Below are positions 18,400 through 26,093 of a DNA stretch of 64,000 nt, piece by piece (the stretch's first letter is position 1; every line of letters begins with the position of its first letter). The translations under genes were made by a program, and so were the position numbers. This DNA comes from Mycolicibacterium sarraceniae (GTDB lineage: Bacteria > Actinomycetota > Actinomycetes > Mycobacteriales > Mycobacteriaceae), in the NCBI RefSeq assembly GCF_010731875.1, contig NZ_AP022595.1, forward strand, positions 4,030,001 through 4,094,000. The letters are read 5' to 3'. A model generated the notes under the pieces. That model was given only the letters and a program-made list of their open reading frames with translations. It searched no databases and was not told the DNA's origin.

Positions 18400-19372
18400 G
18401 GTCGTGGTGATCGACCGGGTGGTGACCGCCCCTGGGTGCGCACAAGCGTTCATCGACGCCTACTTGTCCGGCTACGCCCCGGGAGCCCGCGAGCGTGGGA
18501 TGGATCTGCGTGACGTTCTGGTGAGTCCACCGATCTTGTTCGGCGACCGTTCCAACGTCGTGACGATCACGTGGTCATTACCGAGCCCGCAAGCCTGGTG
18601 GCAGATGACGTGGCAAGGGCGACCCGATCCGTCGGTGGCTCAATGGTGGACGGAAATCTCAGATCTCGTCGCCGAACGCAGCCGCAGTGTGGCGTCACCC
18701 GCCGACGACCTGGATGACGCGGAGCCGCCGGCACCCCCTGATGTGTCCGACGGCGTCGCGACTGCGGGTGTCACGCGGTTGCTCGATGTCGTCGAATCCG
18801 ACCGCGAGCGTGTACTGAGCGCGCTGAGGGCGGCAACAGAAGCCAGCGGTGCGTTACGTGCTCTGGTGCAACCAACGTTGCCTGGGTCGCGCAACGGCGG
18901 CGATATCCTGGTGCACATCCGCTTCCCCGACCACCACGCATGGAACGACACCGATTTCGCTCACGTACTGCGCGACCCGGCGATCACTCATGTCAACGGG
19001 GTGACCTACCGGGGAACACCGCGTCGCCGCGGCACCGGCACCGTGTACCGCACACTGCTGGTGCGGGTCTCCCCCGAAGCATCCGAGGAACAGGTCGCCG
19101 CGTTCGAACGCGAGCTAGCGATGATGCCGCGCTACGTGTCAACAATCACGGCGTGGCAGCTGAGCCGAGTCGACGACGCGGTCGGCACGAGTGACTGGAC
19201 CCACGTCTTCGAGCAGGAGTTCACCGACGTAGACGGCCTGATGGGCCCCTACCTGATGCACCCCGTCCACTGGGCGGTCGTGGACCGCTGGTTCGATCCC
19301 GAAACCACCGACGTGATCATCCGAGACCGGGTGTGCCATAGCTTTTGCGAGATACCGGCACCGATCCTCTAG
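18392..19372 (+). CDS. Two-domain alpha/beta-barrel (Dabb/EthD-like) protein
   Basis: The 326-residue protein has a C-terminal half (about 205-326) that looks like a stress-responsive Dabb domain. It begins TVYRTLLVRVSPEASEEQVAAFE, has VTRLDD-like WQLSRVDDAVG, WTHVFEQEFTDVDGL and MHPVHWAVVDRWFD, and ends at DRVCHSF. The N-terminal half starts MAEVVVIDRVV and resembles another ferredoxin-like fold of the monooxygenase/EthD class. Such proteins occur next to aromatic and terpenoid catabolic genes, but their reaction is usually unknown. ATG 18392 overlaps the hydrolase end by 8 bp. An upstream ATG at 18380 is possible but less family-like. Its stop overlaps the convergent SDR stop by 4 bp. Confidence 0.65.
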   Translation: MAEVVVIDRVVTAPGCAQAFIDAYLSGYAPGARERGMDLRDVLVSPPILFGDRSNVVTITWSLPSPQAWWQMTWQGRPDPSVAQWWTEISDLVAERSRSVASPADDLDDAEPPAPPDVSDGVATAGVTRLLDVVESDRERVLSALRAATEASGALRALVQPTLPGSRNGGDILVHIRFPDHHAWNDTDFAHVLRDPAITHVNGVTYRGTPRRRGTGTVYRTLLVRVSPEASEEQVAAFERELAMMPRYVSTITAWQLSRVDDAVGTSDWTHVFEQEFTDVDGLMGPYLMHPVHWAVVDRWFDPETTDVIIRDRVCHSFCEIPAPIL

Positions 19373-20256
19373 ACCCCAGCGGGCAGAATATTCGGGTTCG
19401 CCGAAGCCGGCGGCTCCAACGGCGGCAACACCGTGGCACCGTCGAGCGAATGCACCGTCAACTGCTGCGACCATGGGTAGTGCAAGCTGAAAGCCACCAG
19501 GCCCGTTCGCTGTTCGGCCGGCAGGTGGCACATCGCCAACACAGTTTCGGCTAGATACTCCACGGGCTCGGTCGGAAAACTCTCGGGAATCAGTGCCGCC
19601 GCTCCGGGGGTCCGCACCGCCGTCGAGGGGCCCACACAGTTGACGGCGATATTGGCGTCGAGCAGCTCGGCAGCAAGTCCCTGCGTGAAGCGGTGCAAAG
19701 CGGCCTTGCACGACGCGTAGATCACATCACCGGCAATCTTGTTGTAGTCCCGGTAGGGCCGAACCGGAGCAACCCCGGTGACCGAGCCAATGTTGACGAT
19801 CCACCCCGCACCCTGTCGCCGCATATGTGGCACTGCGGCTTTCGTCAAGATGAAGGGGGTCTTCAAGTAGTGCTCGACGGTCCGGTCAAACGTCTCCAAG
19901 GCCATGTCTTCGACGACACCGTAGTCGGCAAAGCCGGCATTGTTGACCACAATGTCAATACGGCCTGTCCGGTCTACCACCGCCTCGACCAAACCACCGC
20001 GCGCTGTGGGGTCTTCGAGATCAGCGGCCAGTCCGAACGCAGTGCCGCCGGCGGCTTCGATAAGCGCGACGGTCTCCGCGATAGTGCCCGGTATCGCCTC
20101 GCTGACCCCCGAACGCACCGATAGCGAGGGGGTGTCGGCGCGGGCGGTCACCGCGACGGTGGCGCCTTCGGCGGCCAGGCGTTGCGCAATCGCCCGACCG
20201 ATCCCCCGGCTACTGCCGGTCACCAATGCCGTTCTGCCGAGCAAGATCTGGCTCAT
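19369..20256 (-). CDS. SDR oxidoreductase
   Basis: The 295-residue short-chain dehydrogenase has TGSSRGIGRAIAQR, NNAGFADYG, NIGSVTGVAP (Ser) and a lysine helix. The catalytic Tyr appears as YRDYNKIAGDVIYASCKAALHRF, where the usual Y-x3-K reads Y-A-S-C-K. The C-terminal part after the catalytic helix (VRTPGAAALIPESFPTEPVEYLAETVLAMCHL) is of the type seen in actinobacterial catabolic SDRs. ATG 20256 overlaps the monooxygenase stop (ATGA), giving a two-gene minus-strand operon. An alcohol-ketone conversion next to the HAPMO-like monooxygenase is the likely role. Confidence 0.82.
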   Translation of the reverse strand: MSQILLGRTALVTGSSRGIGRAIAQRLAAEGATVAVTARADTPSLSVRSGVSEAIPGTIAETVALIEAAGGTAFGLAADLEDPTARGGLVEAVVDRTGRIDIVVNNAGFADYGVVEDMALETFDRTVEHYLKTPFILTKAAVPHMRRQGAGWIVNIGSVTGVAPVRPYRDYNKIAGDVIYASCKAALHRFTQGLAAELLDANIAVNCVGPSTAVRTPGAAALIPESFPTEPVEYLAETVLAMCHLPAEQRTGLVAFSLHYPWSQQLTVHSLDGATVLPPLEPPASANPNILPAGV

Positions 20257-22175
20257 CGAAGGATGAAATCGTCTTCGATGGGCGCGCGGTGCTGTTGCCA
20301 CAGGTCAACGAGTCGATACGGGGTGGCCACCACGACCCGTCCGGACTCGGACCGGTAGTACGTGTGGGCATTCGGGGTGTGGCACCACACGGTGCGTTGC
20401 ATCGCCTCGTCGAGGTTGGCGACGTAGTCCTCGTAGGCACGCTGACTGACTTCGATTGTGGTCGCGCCGCGAAGCGCCATCAATTGCAGGCACTCCAGGA
20501 TGTAGTGGGCGAGCACCTCCATCGAGAAGTTGGCGCCCGCACCATGGCCGGGGCTGTAGTTGGGCGCCGAGGTGATGAACAGGTTCGGAAATCCCGGGAC
20601 GGTCCCGCCCCGGTACGCACGCGGACTAATTCCCCACTCCTCGGTCAGGGTCTTGCCATCGCGGCCGCGGATGTCGACGGTAGACAGGAAATCCAGATGG
20701 TATCCGGTGGCGTAGATGATGACGTCGAGATCGATCTGGCGTCCGTCGGCGGTGACGATGCCGGCAGCGTTCACTTCCGCGGGCTCACTGGCTTCGACAT
20801 CGACATGATCACGGGTCAATGCGCAGTAGTAGCCCCCGGGATCGCGAATGATGCGCTTGCCATAGGGCGCGAAGTCCGGGGTGACCTTGCGGGCCAACGC
20901 AGTTCCCGCACCGAATGTCCGGTCGATGTACTCCTGGCACATCTTTAGAAGCACGTCGTTGGCCGGCGAGATCGACAGGTGGGTCTGCGACCACTCGGGA
21001 TCTTGCAGGATGATCGGGTAGTTGTTGTCGGCGGTGCCCCAATACGATTTCAGTCGATGCCACATCGCGTAGAAGGGCAGCGCCCTTCCTAGGTAGCGGC
21101 GGTGCTCGGGAACCTCGTCAGTGAGCCGCTTGCGTGGCGCGACCCAATGCGGTTGGCGTTGAAATACAGTGAGATGTTCGACCTCGTCGACGCACGCGTC
21201 GACGATCTGCACGGCGGTGCAGCCTGCGCCGATGATCGCCACCCGTTTCCCGGTGAGATCGAGGGTGTGATCCCAGCGCGCCGAGTGGACGCTGATACCG
21301 CCGAACGTGTCGCGTCCCGTCACATCGGGAAAGCGCGGCCGATTCAGGTACCCGGCCGCCGTGACGACGACGCTGGCATAGCCGAAGCTCAGGGTGCCGT
21401 CGGCGGCGCGCGAATGTATCTGCCACTGTTGGCACTGTTCGTCCCACCACAGCGCTTCCACTTCGGCGCCGAAGCGAATATGCTGCCGCAGGTCGTGTTT
21501 GTCGGCCAGGCCCACCAGGTATGCCTGGTATTCCGCCCCGATCGGATAGTAGCTCGACCACTCCGGATTCACTTCCCGCGACAGTGAGTAGTAGGCCGAC
21601 GGTGTGTCCACACCGATACCGGGATACGTTGTCGTGAGCCAGGTCCCGCCGACTTCGGCGTTGCGGTCGAAGATGGTGAACTTCACACCCTCCTCGGCGG
21701 CGGCGAGCGCCACCGCGATGCCGGCGATCCCAGCGCCGATGATCGCCATCGTGGTCGTTGACGGAATCGGTGTGGTCCGAGGCAGCGTGGGTTGCGAGGG
21801 CCGAAAGCCGCCCTGCTCGAGGAGCAGATCGATGTGTTCGTCGTCGACGACTGTGCCCAATGCCACCGGCAACAGCCGGGCGAACAGCTCTCGGTCATCG
21901 GCGGCGGGTGCGTCGGGTCTCCGAGGTTCGCGCAGCGCGACCACGATCTCGTCCGCCAGGGCCTCGGCCGTGGCCTGATCGGTCCTACCCGCCTTTTCGG
22001 GCGGATCGGGAACGTGGTCAATCTTGCCCGCATACCGGTCAAGGACCGTGGCGTCACCGGTCATCTGCGCCAGGACAGCCAACAGGACGCCTGGATCGGC
22101 CTGTAACAGGTGATGCCGCAGCGTTGCGCTCTCGACGTCGGTGCTCACCATGGCGGCAGATGATCCAGTGCTCAT
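20253..22175 (-). CDS. Baeyer-Villiger monooxygenase with N-terminal extension (4-hydroxyacetophenone monooxygenase type)
   Basis: From ATG 22175 the product is 640 residues, as long as the Pseudomonas 4-hydroxyacetophenone monooxygenase (HapE). Like HapE it has an N-terminal helical domain of about 150 residues before the FAD motif (AIIGAGIAGIAVALAAAEEG). Further landmarks are GGTWLTTTYPGIGVDTPS, the BVMO fingerprint FGGISVHSARWDH, the NADPH motif IIGAGCTAVQIVDAC and IYATGYHLDFL. Members convert aryl or steroid side-chain ketones to esters. It is unrelated in detail to the shorter monooxygenase at 11111. It is followed by a coupled SDR and faces an NTF2-like gene at 22312. Confidence 0.9.
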   Translation of the reverse strand: MSTGSSAAMVSTDVESATLRHHLLQADPGVLLAVLAQMTGDATVLDRYAGKIDHVPDPPEKAGRTDQATAEALADEIVVALREPRRPDAPAADDRELFARLLPVALGTVVDDEHIDLLLEQGGFRPSQPTLPRTTPIPSTTTMAIIGAGIAGIAVALAAAEEGVKFTIFDRNAEVGGTWLTTTYPGIGVDTPSAYYSLSREVNPEWSSYYPIGAEYQAYLVGLADKHDLRQHIRFGAEVEALWWDEQCQQWQIHSRAADGTLSFGYASVVVTAAGYLNRPRFPDVTGRDTFGGISVHSARWDHTLDLTGKRVAIIGAGCTAVQIVDACVDEVEHLTVFQRQPHWVAPRKRLTDEVPEHRRYLGRALPFYAMWHRLKSYWGTADNNYPIILQDPEWSQTHLSISPANDVLLKMCQEYIDRTFGAGTALARKVTPDFAPYGKRIIRDPGGYYCALTRDHVDVEASEPAEVNAAGIVTADGRQIDLDVIIYATGYHLDFLSTVDIRGRDGKTLTEEWGISPRAYRGGTVPGFPNLFITSAPNYSPGHGAGANFSMEVLAHYILECLQLMALRGATTIEVSQRAYEDYVANLDEAMQRTVWCHTPNAHTYYRSESGRVVVATPYRLVDLWQQHRAPIEDDFILR

Positions 22176-22311
22176 GACACCCGAGTATCGAAGAGGTGCA
22201 CAACGCCGGCGATCCTGTTGTCTACTCAGCGGGAGACTAGGGTTTGCCAAGTGTTCCACTCATCGGTCATCAGTAGCGTCACGAGTGCCTCATCCAGGTT
22301 GACTGCCGACC

Positions 22312-22794
22312 ATGCGCAACGAGATCGCCCTGTCCGAGGTTCAGGAGTTCATCGCCGGATTCTGGTTTCACTACGACCAGGGCCACTTCGACGAGATAGC
22401 TGCCCGCGTCGGCGACGAGATGGAGTACCTGAGCCGCTCGGACTCCGGTAGCTGCCCGTTCGAACATCTGCTGGCCGCCGAATTGCACGGCGGTGCAGAA
22501 ACTCTGACCTGGCTGACTGCGCACCGCAACGAAAACCCCTACCCCTGCCGGCATCACGCGACCAACGTCTTCCGGACCGGGATCGATGGTGATGTGACGA
22601 CGGTCCGGTTCTACCTGCTCGTCAACCAAATCACCAACAACATTCCGTTTGCCGTATCCAGCGGTGTTGTCGATGCCGGCCTCCGACGCTCGGCCGATGG
22701 ACTTGTCTTCACGTTCATGACCGTTGTGCTCGACGCCGAGGATTCGGTGCCGTTCGCCCAGCACGCCGCGGCCGCCAGCACGCAGCCAGCGTGA
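22312..22794 (+). CDS. SnoaL/NTF2-like protein
   Basis: The 160-residue protein has the pattern of SnoaL-like, NTF2-fold proteins: an N-terminal helix (ALSEVQEFIAGFWFHYDQGHFDEIAARVGDEMEYLSR), a central strand set with HHATNVF, and DGDVTTVRFYLLVNQITNN. Such proteins act as isomerases, dehydratases or hydroxylase partners in steroid and polyketide pathways. ATG 22312 is the only sensible start. The stop overlaps the next GTG (GTGA). It is the first gene of a plus-strand run (NTF2-like, SDR, esterase-like, putative dioxygenase) divergent from the HAPMO-like gene. The reaction cannot be assigned. Confidence 0.7.
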   Translation: MRNEIALSEVQEFIAGFWFHYDQGHFDEIAARVGDEMEYLSRSDSGSCPFEHLLAAELHGGAETLTWLTAHRNENPYPCRHHATNVFRTGIDGDVTTVRFYLLVNQITNNIPFAVSSGVVDAGLRRSADGLVFTFMTVVLDAEDSVPFAQHAAAASTQPA

Positions 22795-23654
22795 ACGCTC
22801 GCGACACCTTCGCCGGCGGCATCGCCGTCATCACCGGTGCCGGCGCCGGAATCGGTGCCGGCTTGGCTCGCCACGCCAGCCGACTGGGCATGACGGTGGT
22901 ACTGGTCGATATCGACGGCCCAGCGGTCGCGGCTCTCCGCGACGAACTCACCGCCGCAGGCGGTTCCGCGATCGACATAGTCTGCGATGTGCGTGACGCC
23001 GAGGCCGTGGCGGCCCTTGCCGACAACGTGTACCGCGATGTGGGTGCCGTGCAGCTGTTGGTCAATAACGCCGGTGTCGAGCAGTTCGGCTACCTCTGGG
23101 ACACTTCCGTTGCCAATTGGCAGCGGGTTCTGGATGTCAATATCAGCGGCGTATTCCACGGCATTCGGGCGTTTCTACCGAAGATGATGGCCACCACCGC
23201 CCCCGCTTGGGTGTGGAATCTGTCCTCAATCGGCGGGGTCGCGGTAGTCCCTTTGCAGGCGCCCTACATCATGAGCAAGCACGCGGTGCTCGCTCTCACC
23301 GAATGCCTACGCCTGGAAGTGCAGTCCGCCGGCCACGATCACCACGTGCACGTGCAGGCGGTATTGCCCGGCGCGGTGGTATCCAACATCTTTGAGTCCG
23401 CAGGCGGGGTGCAATCCGGTGACACCAGTGCTGCCGAGGCCCAGCGCAGCGCGATGCTCGACATCAAGGCCGAGGCGATGGACCCACTGGCCGCCGCCCA
23501 AGCGGTGTTCGAGCAAGCCGCCGAAGGCCGCTTTTACCTTCTCACCCAACCTGAGTATGTCGGATCGGCGATGCTGGAGCGGGCACGCGTTTTGACCAGT
23601 CAAGAGGCACCCCGGCTGCGTAGCCAACGCCGGTTCGATCCCACCCAGGACTGA
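22791..23654 (+). CDS. SDR oxidoreductase
   Basis: The 287-residue classical short-chain dehydrogenase has TGAGAGIGAGLARHA, DVRDAEAV, NNAGVEQFG, NLSSIGGVAV (Ser) and YIMSKHAVLALTE (Tyr/Lys). PGAVVSNIFESAGG lies in the substrate loop. The GTG start at 22791 overlaps the NTF2-like stop, and the next gene starts 1 bp after this stop. The tight packing says that the run acts in one pathway. The substrate is unknown. Confidence 0.85.
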   Translation: MNARDTFAGGIAVITGAGAGIGAGLARHASRLGMTVVLVDIDGPAVAALRDELTAAGGSAIDIVCDVRDAEAVAALADNVYRDVGAVQLLVNNAGVEQFGYLWDTSVANWQRVLDVNISGVFHGIRAFLPKMMATTAPAWVWNLSSIGGVAVVPLQAPYIMSKHAVLALTECLRLEVQSAGHDHHVHVQAVLPGAVVSNIFESAGGVQSGDTSAAEAQRSAMLDIKAEAMDPLAAAQAVFEQAAEGRFYLLTQPEYVGSAMLERARVLTSQEAPRLRSQRRFDPTQD

Positions 23655-23655
23655 T

Positions 23656-24588
23656 ATGCGCCTCCCCAGGCTAGATCCTGACGCCGCCGACCGCGTCGCA
23701 TCATTCGGTGACATGCCGCCGATGCGCACCCGGGGATTGGCGGCGGTGCGCGCTGGCCTCGAATCCGCGCAGCGGCCAGATATGCCGGCAATGGTCGGTA
23801 TCGAGGACCTGAGCGTACCGGGACCAGCAGGACCGATTCCATTGCGCATCTATCGACCTACCATCGAATCCCGCTCTCCGGTAGTCGTTTACCTACACGG
23901 CGGCGGGCTGGTGATGGGCACCAACCACTCGTTCGAGCCGTTGGCGCGGGAGCTGGCCCACGCCAGCGGTGCCGCGGTTGTCGCCGTCGAATATCGGTTG
24001 GCGCCCGAGGCTCCGCCGCCTGCGCAGTTCGAGGACGCCTACGCGGCCACCGAATGGGTCAGCAGCCACGGGGATGACCTCGATCTGGACGTCGGTCGGC
24101 TGGCCGTCGTCGGCGACAGTGCGGGCGGTTCGCTGGCCGCGGCCGTTGCCCTGGCGGCAAGGGACCGCAACAGTCCCCCACTCTGCGCGCAAGTGTTGCT
24201 TTACCCCGGCCTGGACAGGGATCTGGGTGCGGCGTCGATCACCTCGATGCCGGACGCGCCGATGCTGCGCCGTGACGACATCCTGTACATGCACGAGTTG
24301 GTCGATGGCGAGGCCGGGTCGCCCCACGATCCCCGCCGGTTATCCGATGCGGGGGTGCAGACCACCCTGACGCGCTATCCCGGTGTCTACCACGGCTTTC
24401 TGATGCGCTCGGACAGCACGGCCCGCGGCCGCTTGGCCATCGCAGAGATTGGCGCTTTACTGCGCGCAAAATTTGCCCACCTTCTGAACGATTCTCCCGA
24501 TCAACGGACGCCGATCACGCTATCCGAGCAGGCGCTGCCGACAATCGAATCCCTCACCACCGAAGGAGAGCACCATGCTGACCGATGA
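23656..24588 (+). CDS. HSL-family hydrolase with deletion in the catalytic-acid region
   Basis: The 310-residue hormone-sensitive-lipase homologue has YLHGGGLVMG and VVGDSAGGS intact and a final GVYHGFLMRSD. Between them the usual loop carrying the acid is shortened. Family members, including the neighbour at 17473, read SP-x-ADL-GLPP-VVVAGHDPLRDEG-AYAD-L-AAGV. This protein reads GSPHDPRRLSDAGVQTTL, about 30 residues shorter. The Asp of HDPRR might stand in for the acid, but a core strand is missing. There is also a C-terminal extension of about 40 residues (from LLRAKFAHLL) that overlaps the next gene by 14 bp. The frame is open and codon use is normal, so it may be translated. Esterase activity is doubtful. 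Confidence 0.7.
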   Translation: MRLPRLDPDAADRVASFGDMPPMRTRGLAAVRAGLESAQRPDMPAMVGIEDLSVPGPAGPIPLRIYRPTIESRSPVVVYLHGGGLVMGTNHSFEPLARELAHASGAAVVAVEYRLAPEAPPPAQFEDAYAATEWVSSHGDDLDLDVGRLAVVGDSAGGSLAAAVALAARDRNSPPLCAQVLLYPGLDRDLGAASITSMPDAPMLRRDDILYMHELVDGEAGSPHDPRRLSDAGVQTTLTRYPGVYHGFLMRSDSTARGRLAIAEIGALLRAKFAHLLNDSPDQRTPITLSEQALPTIESLTTEGEHHADR

Positions 24589-25651
24589 GCGGCGTCTCGA
24601 ACTGTCCGATGTCCTGCGTCCCGTCGCCCCGCCACGCGAGATCAGCGATGTCTATACCGACGATCAGCGACAGCGACTGCTCAATGTCGTGCACGCTGAG
24701 GGGCCGTGGAAGCTCATCATCGCTCAGCACTTCGCCTCGGCCGATGAATTGATCGCCACCATGAGTGGTGCGTTTCCCGAGGGCTTCACTCCGTCGCTCG
24801 ACCTATTCTTGACCCCGACGTTCCGCGGGTATCTGGCCAACTACGGAACGGTCCTTTACCCCGAGCTGCATGACTGCTTCTACAACGCCGGCTTCATCGA
24901 GCAGGCAAAGCGCTACTGGAACGCCCCGTACGCCAAGCCAGAGATGATGCTGTTCAACATCAATGGGCCGTGCGCCAACCGCGACCCCGGACATCTGGAC
25001 TCCCCCAGCTTCCGTGGGGTTCGCCACGAGAACGCACCGACCTGGTTGTGCAGTGTGATGGGTAAATCAGGGCTGTTCACCGACTACCTGATCAAGATGG
25101 CGCAGGTCATCACCTGGTTCTCCCTCGATGAAGGGTCGGGTTTCACCTACTGGCCCGACGGCCCGCTCAAGCCCCCCGCCCGCGTCCTACCACCCATCAA
25201 CAATCGCGGCGTTGTCGTGCAGAACGAGATGATGGTGCATCGCGGTGAGGCCAATGGCCCACTCGGCCAGCAGGTTCCGACCGGTCTGGCCTTCGGTACC
25301 GTGTTCACCGGCGACCCCGCCGATCGTGATCAATGGCTGCTGAGGAACGGCGACGACGTCATCGCGCGCCACCACACGAATGAGTTGCGGTTCCTCGTGC
25401 ACTGGTCAGCCGAAGTGTTCGAGGACTTCGACGAGTTACGAAAGAACATGGACGGCTCCGACGACATTACGATCGAACGGGCGATCGGCATGATGGTCGA
25501 CGATCTCACAGGCAAGGGCATCACCCTCGATGTCCCCGGCGAGCCACTGCACGACCCACAGTTCATCGGAGCGCTCAACGCTGCCTACGATCTCGGCGGC
25601 CCGACGAGCTACCCAGATGATGCACCGGTGAGCGCCTTTCAATTCGCTTGA
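24575..25651 (+). CDS. Uncharacterised protein, possible Fe(II)/2-oxoglutarate (PhyH-like) dioxygenase fold
   Basis: I do not recognise the 358-residue protein with certainty. Its middle has a plausible facial-triad layout: NRDPGHLDSPSFRG (H-x-D), then WFSLDEGSGFTYWPDGP, where phytanoyl-CoA-hydroxylase-type enzymes have their NG-GSH turn. Next comes GVVVQNEMMVHRGEANGP, with a distal His and nearby Arg. This suggests a double-stranded beta-helix oxygenase, but no strand-level alignment was possible. The start at ATG 24575 is supported by AAGGAG 8 nt upstream and overlaps the hydrolase end by 14 bp. It is the last gene of the run starting at 22312 and could add an oxygenation step to the catabolic pathway. 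Confidence 0.5.
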   Translation: MLTDERRLELSDVLRPVAPPREISDVYTDDQRQRLLNVVHAEGPWKLIIAQHFASADELIATMSGAFPEGFTPSLDLFLTPTFRGYLANYGTVLYPELHDCFYNAGFIEQAKRYWNAPYAKPEMMLFNINGPCANRDPGHLDSPSFRGVRHENAPTWLCSVMGKSGLFTDYLIKMAQVITWFSLDEGSGFTYWPDGPLKPPARVLPPINNRGVVVQNEMMVHRGEANGPLGQQVPTGLAFGTVFTGDPADRDQWLLRNGDDVIARHHTNELRFLVHWSAEVFEDFDELRKNMDGSDDITIERAIGMMVDDLTGKGITLDVPGEPLHDPQFIGALNAAYDLGGPTSYPDDAPVSAFQFA

Positions 25652-25812
25652 GCAAGGCAAGGAGACCACGATGGGGGCAACGTACTCGTCGAGGTTAAGG
25701 GGGGCCCGGGTATTGGTAATCGATGATCAGTCGGTACATGTCCGGCAAGCCGAGCCAGACCGCCGTGCAGATGATCGTCGGGGCCCTGCCGCCATTGACG
25801 AATCCATGAGGC
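25652..25812. other. Unassigned gap between the possible dioxygenase and the CxxC protein
   Basis: About 160 bp between convergent stops. The minus strand carries a short open stretch (…GGRAPTIICTAVWLGLPDMYRL) that looks more protein-like than random. It has no clear start and is too short to assign. It could be the eroded remains of a further small gene of the KshA operon. No terminator hairpin was found. Confidence 0.35.
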
Positions 25813-26091
25813 TCAGGCTGAGCCGTCGACCACCAACAGAATGCCAGTGCGCACTGCGTCGGTGATCGATTCGCTGAGCGCGCGGCAGGACAGAAAGAGA
25901 TGGTGACCACCGTCGCCCGCTAATTGGGCTGCAGTGCAACGCTCTTCACATCGATCCAGCGCGGTTCCTGTCCATTGCACGCTGGTCTGGTTCCAGCTGC
26001 TTTTCCGCACCTGAACCCCGGCCCCACAGCGCCGACAGTCCACCGGAACCATCGGCGCGTCGGCGAGACGATTGTCCGGACGGACGACCAT
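25813..26091 (-). CDS. Small cysteine-rich protein downstream of the Rieske oxygenase
   Basis: The 92-residue product starts at ATG 26091, 2 bp after the Rieske oxygenase stop. The sequence VRPDNRLADAPMVPVDCRRCGAGVQVRKSSWNQ carries a C-x2-C pair, and two further cysteines follow in DRCEERC, giving a possible four-cysteine metal site. The C-terminal part (LFLSCRALSESITDAVRTG) is helical with one more Cys. I recall similar small proteins beside mycobacterial Rieske oxygenases, but I know of no assigned function. Its position suggests a role in assembly or electron transfer for the oxygenase. The longer frame upstream overlaps the oxygenase gene and is rejected. Confidence 0.68.
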   Translation of the reverse strand: MVVRPDNRLADAPMVPVDCRRCGAGVQVRKSSWNQTSVQWTGTALDRCEERCTAAQLAGDGGHHLFLSCRALSESITDAVRTGILLVVDGSA

Positions 26092-26093
26092 CG

